Positions 5,072-5,547 of a stretch of 5,547 nucleotides of DNA are shown here, piece after piece; the first letter of the stretch is position 1, and each line of letters starts with the position of its first letter. The notes beneath the pieces are model-generated. The model was given only the letters and a program-made list of their open reading frames with translations, was not told where the DNA came from and did not search any database. The DNA comes from Actinomycetota bacterium (GTDB lineage Bacteria; Actinomycetota; Humimicrobiia; Humimicrobiales; Humimicrobiaceae): contig JAGYMN010000079.1 in assembly GCA_018400395.1 (NCBI GenBank), forward strand, positions 1 through 5,547, given 5' to 3'. Position numbers and translations under genes: made by a program.

Positions 5072-5458
5072 TCACAATTTATTGCCGGACACCTTTTTGC
5101 GGAAGCCGGCAGTAACACTTAAAAGAAATAGAATGCCGGCTAAAAAAAAGAAATCCAGATATAAGAAAAGCAAATATTTTATCATGTCCGGCTTCAAAAA
5201 ATGAAAATATCGAGAAGGAAATGCCTGAAGCTATAAGAAGTATCCAGCATGCTTTTTCTCTTGTCCATCCGGAATTACACCTGCAGCGAGCATGATTCCC
5301 GCTCCGCCAATTACATAGTTCTGCCATATTAAAGGTTTGCCATATTCCATTATGGATTCTGATATAAATATAAATAACTATATGAAATAAAGCATGCTGC
5401 TAAAAATTCTGGCAGCACATCCTATTTTTGTTGTTTTAGGGGAATATTTATCTTTCAT
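5072..5458 (-). pseudogene. Decayed gene for a four-pass small membrane protein
   Basis: On the minus strand, one reading frame runs from ATG (5456-5458) to TGA (5072-5074). It is broken by a TAG (5378-5380) and an apparent detour into another frame. Before the TAG it encodes MKDKYSPKTTKIGCAARIFS and the first half of a helix. After it come LFIFISESIMEYGKPLIWQN and YVIGGAGIMLAAGVIPDGQE. A T5 run (5253-5257) seems one base short, and the protein continues in another frame as ILLIASGISFSIFSFFEAGH and KIFAFLISGFLF. An A8 run (5142-5149) seems one base long and returns to the first frame as AGILFLLSVTAGFRKK. Restored, this is about 128 codons with four evenly spaced helices, a common layout in small uncharacterised membrane proteins. 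No ribosome binding site stands before the ATG. It ends 1 nt from the convergent 52-residue gene. Three lesions favour a pseudogene, although the two homopolymer shifts could be sequencing errors. Confidence 0.55.
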
Positions 5459-5547
5459 CGCGCACTTATTATATTTCTTTTTATTTTCTAAGATAATTTG
5501 ACGGTTAATAGAAATAGTAATCCAGCTCTTAAGGGGTTGGAAGTTTT
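5459..5547. other. Right-edge segment without an assignable gene
   Basis: This is AT-rich DNA. The minus frame of the decayed membrane protein stays open to the window edge, but the residues upstream of its ATG (for example ILENKKKYNKCA) look like translated spacer. A minus-strand TATAAT lies at 5468-5473, with only a weak TTATCT 17 nt upstream, and it is too close to the ATG to be a normal promoter. Nothing else is visible. Confidence 0.4.

Noticed and set aside
5081..5113. Hairpin ATTGCCGG / CCGGCAGT just after the 52-residue gene as a terminator
   Set aside because: It has an 8-bp stem with one wobble and a 17-nt loop, but no T-run follows on the plus strand. It also lies inside the decayed gene's coding sequence.
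5001..5204. Plus-strand open frame of 67 codons, Lys-rich
   Set aside because: It overlaps the 52-codon gene in another frame, has no ribosome binding site, and its Lys runs come from A-rich stretches antisense to the decayed membrane gene.
5079..5327. Minus-strand open frame of 82 codons
   Set aside because: Only its middle (ILLIASG... to ...GFLFF) looks like protein. The two ends are Cys/Arg-rich out-of-frame sequence, so it is best explained as part of the frameshifted membrane protein gene.
5378..5380. TAG as a reassigned sense codon (for example pyrrolysine or glutamine)
   Set aside because: The intact 150-residue gene at 2220-2672 ends with TAG as a normal stop, and the same broken gene has two frameshifts as well, so a nonsense mutation is simpler.
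5395..5417. TGCTGC / GCAGCA hairpin as a terminator
   Set aside because: The stem is only 6 bp, the plus-strand T-rich stretch begins 8 nt later, and the pairing falls in the first-helix codons of the decayed gene, so it may be chance.

Overview
The window comes from a low-GC bacterium that favours ATA and AGA/AGG codons and has strong AGGAGG-type ribosome binding sites. An AmaP-type membrane protein points to a monoderm-like lineage, either a clostridial relative or a deep-branching low-GC actinobacterial or candidate-phylum group. The sequence alone cannot name the organism. Codon and base use look uniform across the genes, and I see no insertion sequence, phage gene, CRISPR array, tRNA or rRNA.

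Left edge (about 1-150, minus strand): the 3' core of a cobalamin (B12) riboswitch with a plausible promoter behind it. It controls a gene lying outside the window to the left. Positions 152-450 are AT-rich, non-coding leader sequence for the next gene and contain a duplicated TATAAT-rich block.

Positions 451-2014 (plus): three genes in a row. They encode an AmaP-like two-pass membrane protein with an Asp23-like domain and an acidic tail, a phasin-like highly charged helical protein, and a 97-residue two-pass membrane protein of unknown function. The theme looks like cell envelope or stress, but that is inference. A 16-bp perfect-stem bidirectional terminator (2134-2195) separates this set from a convergent minus-strand gene (2220-2672). 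That gene encodes an unrecognised 150-residue protein with a Lys/Ser-rich tail.

Positions 2922-4837 (plus): archease and the RNA ligase RtcB, 17 nt apart, forming a clear RNA-repair operon. RtcB carries every metal ligand and the guanylylated histidine. Archease keeps its N-terminal and C-terminal metal-binding aspartates. A 52-codon gene with a perfect Shine-Dalgarno sequence follows (4912-5070) and encodes a tiny two-pass membrane protein.

Right edge (5072-5458, minus): what looks like the decaying remains of a roughly 128-codon four-pass membrane protein gene. It has one in-frame TAG and two compensating frameshifts, both placed at homopolymers. This is the least expected feature of the window and is invisible to simple ORF calling. 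The last 89 bases contain nothing assignable.
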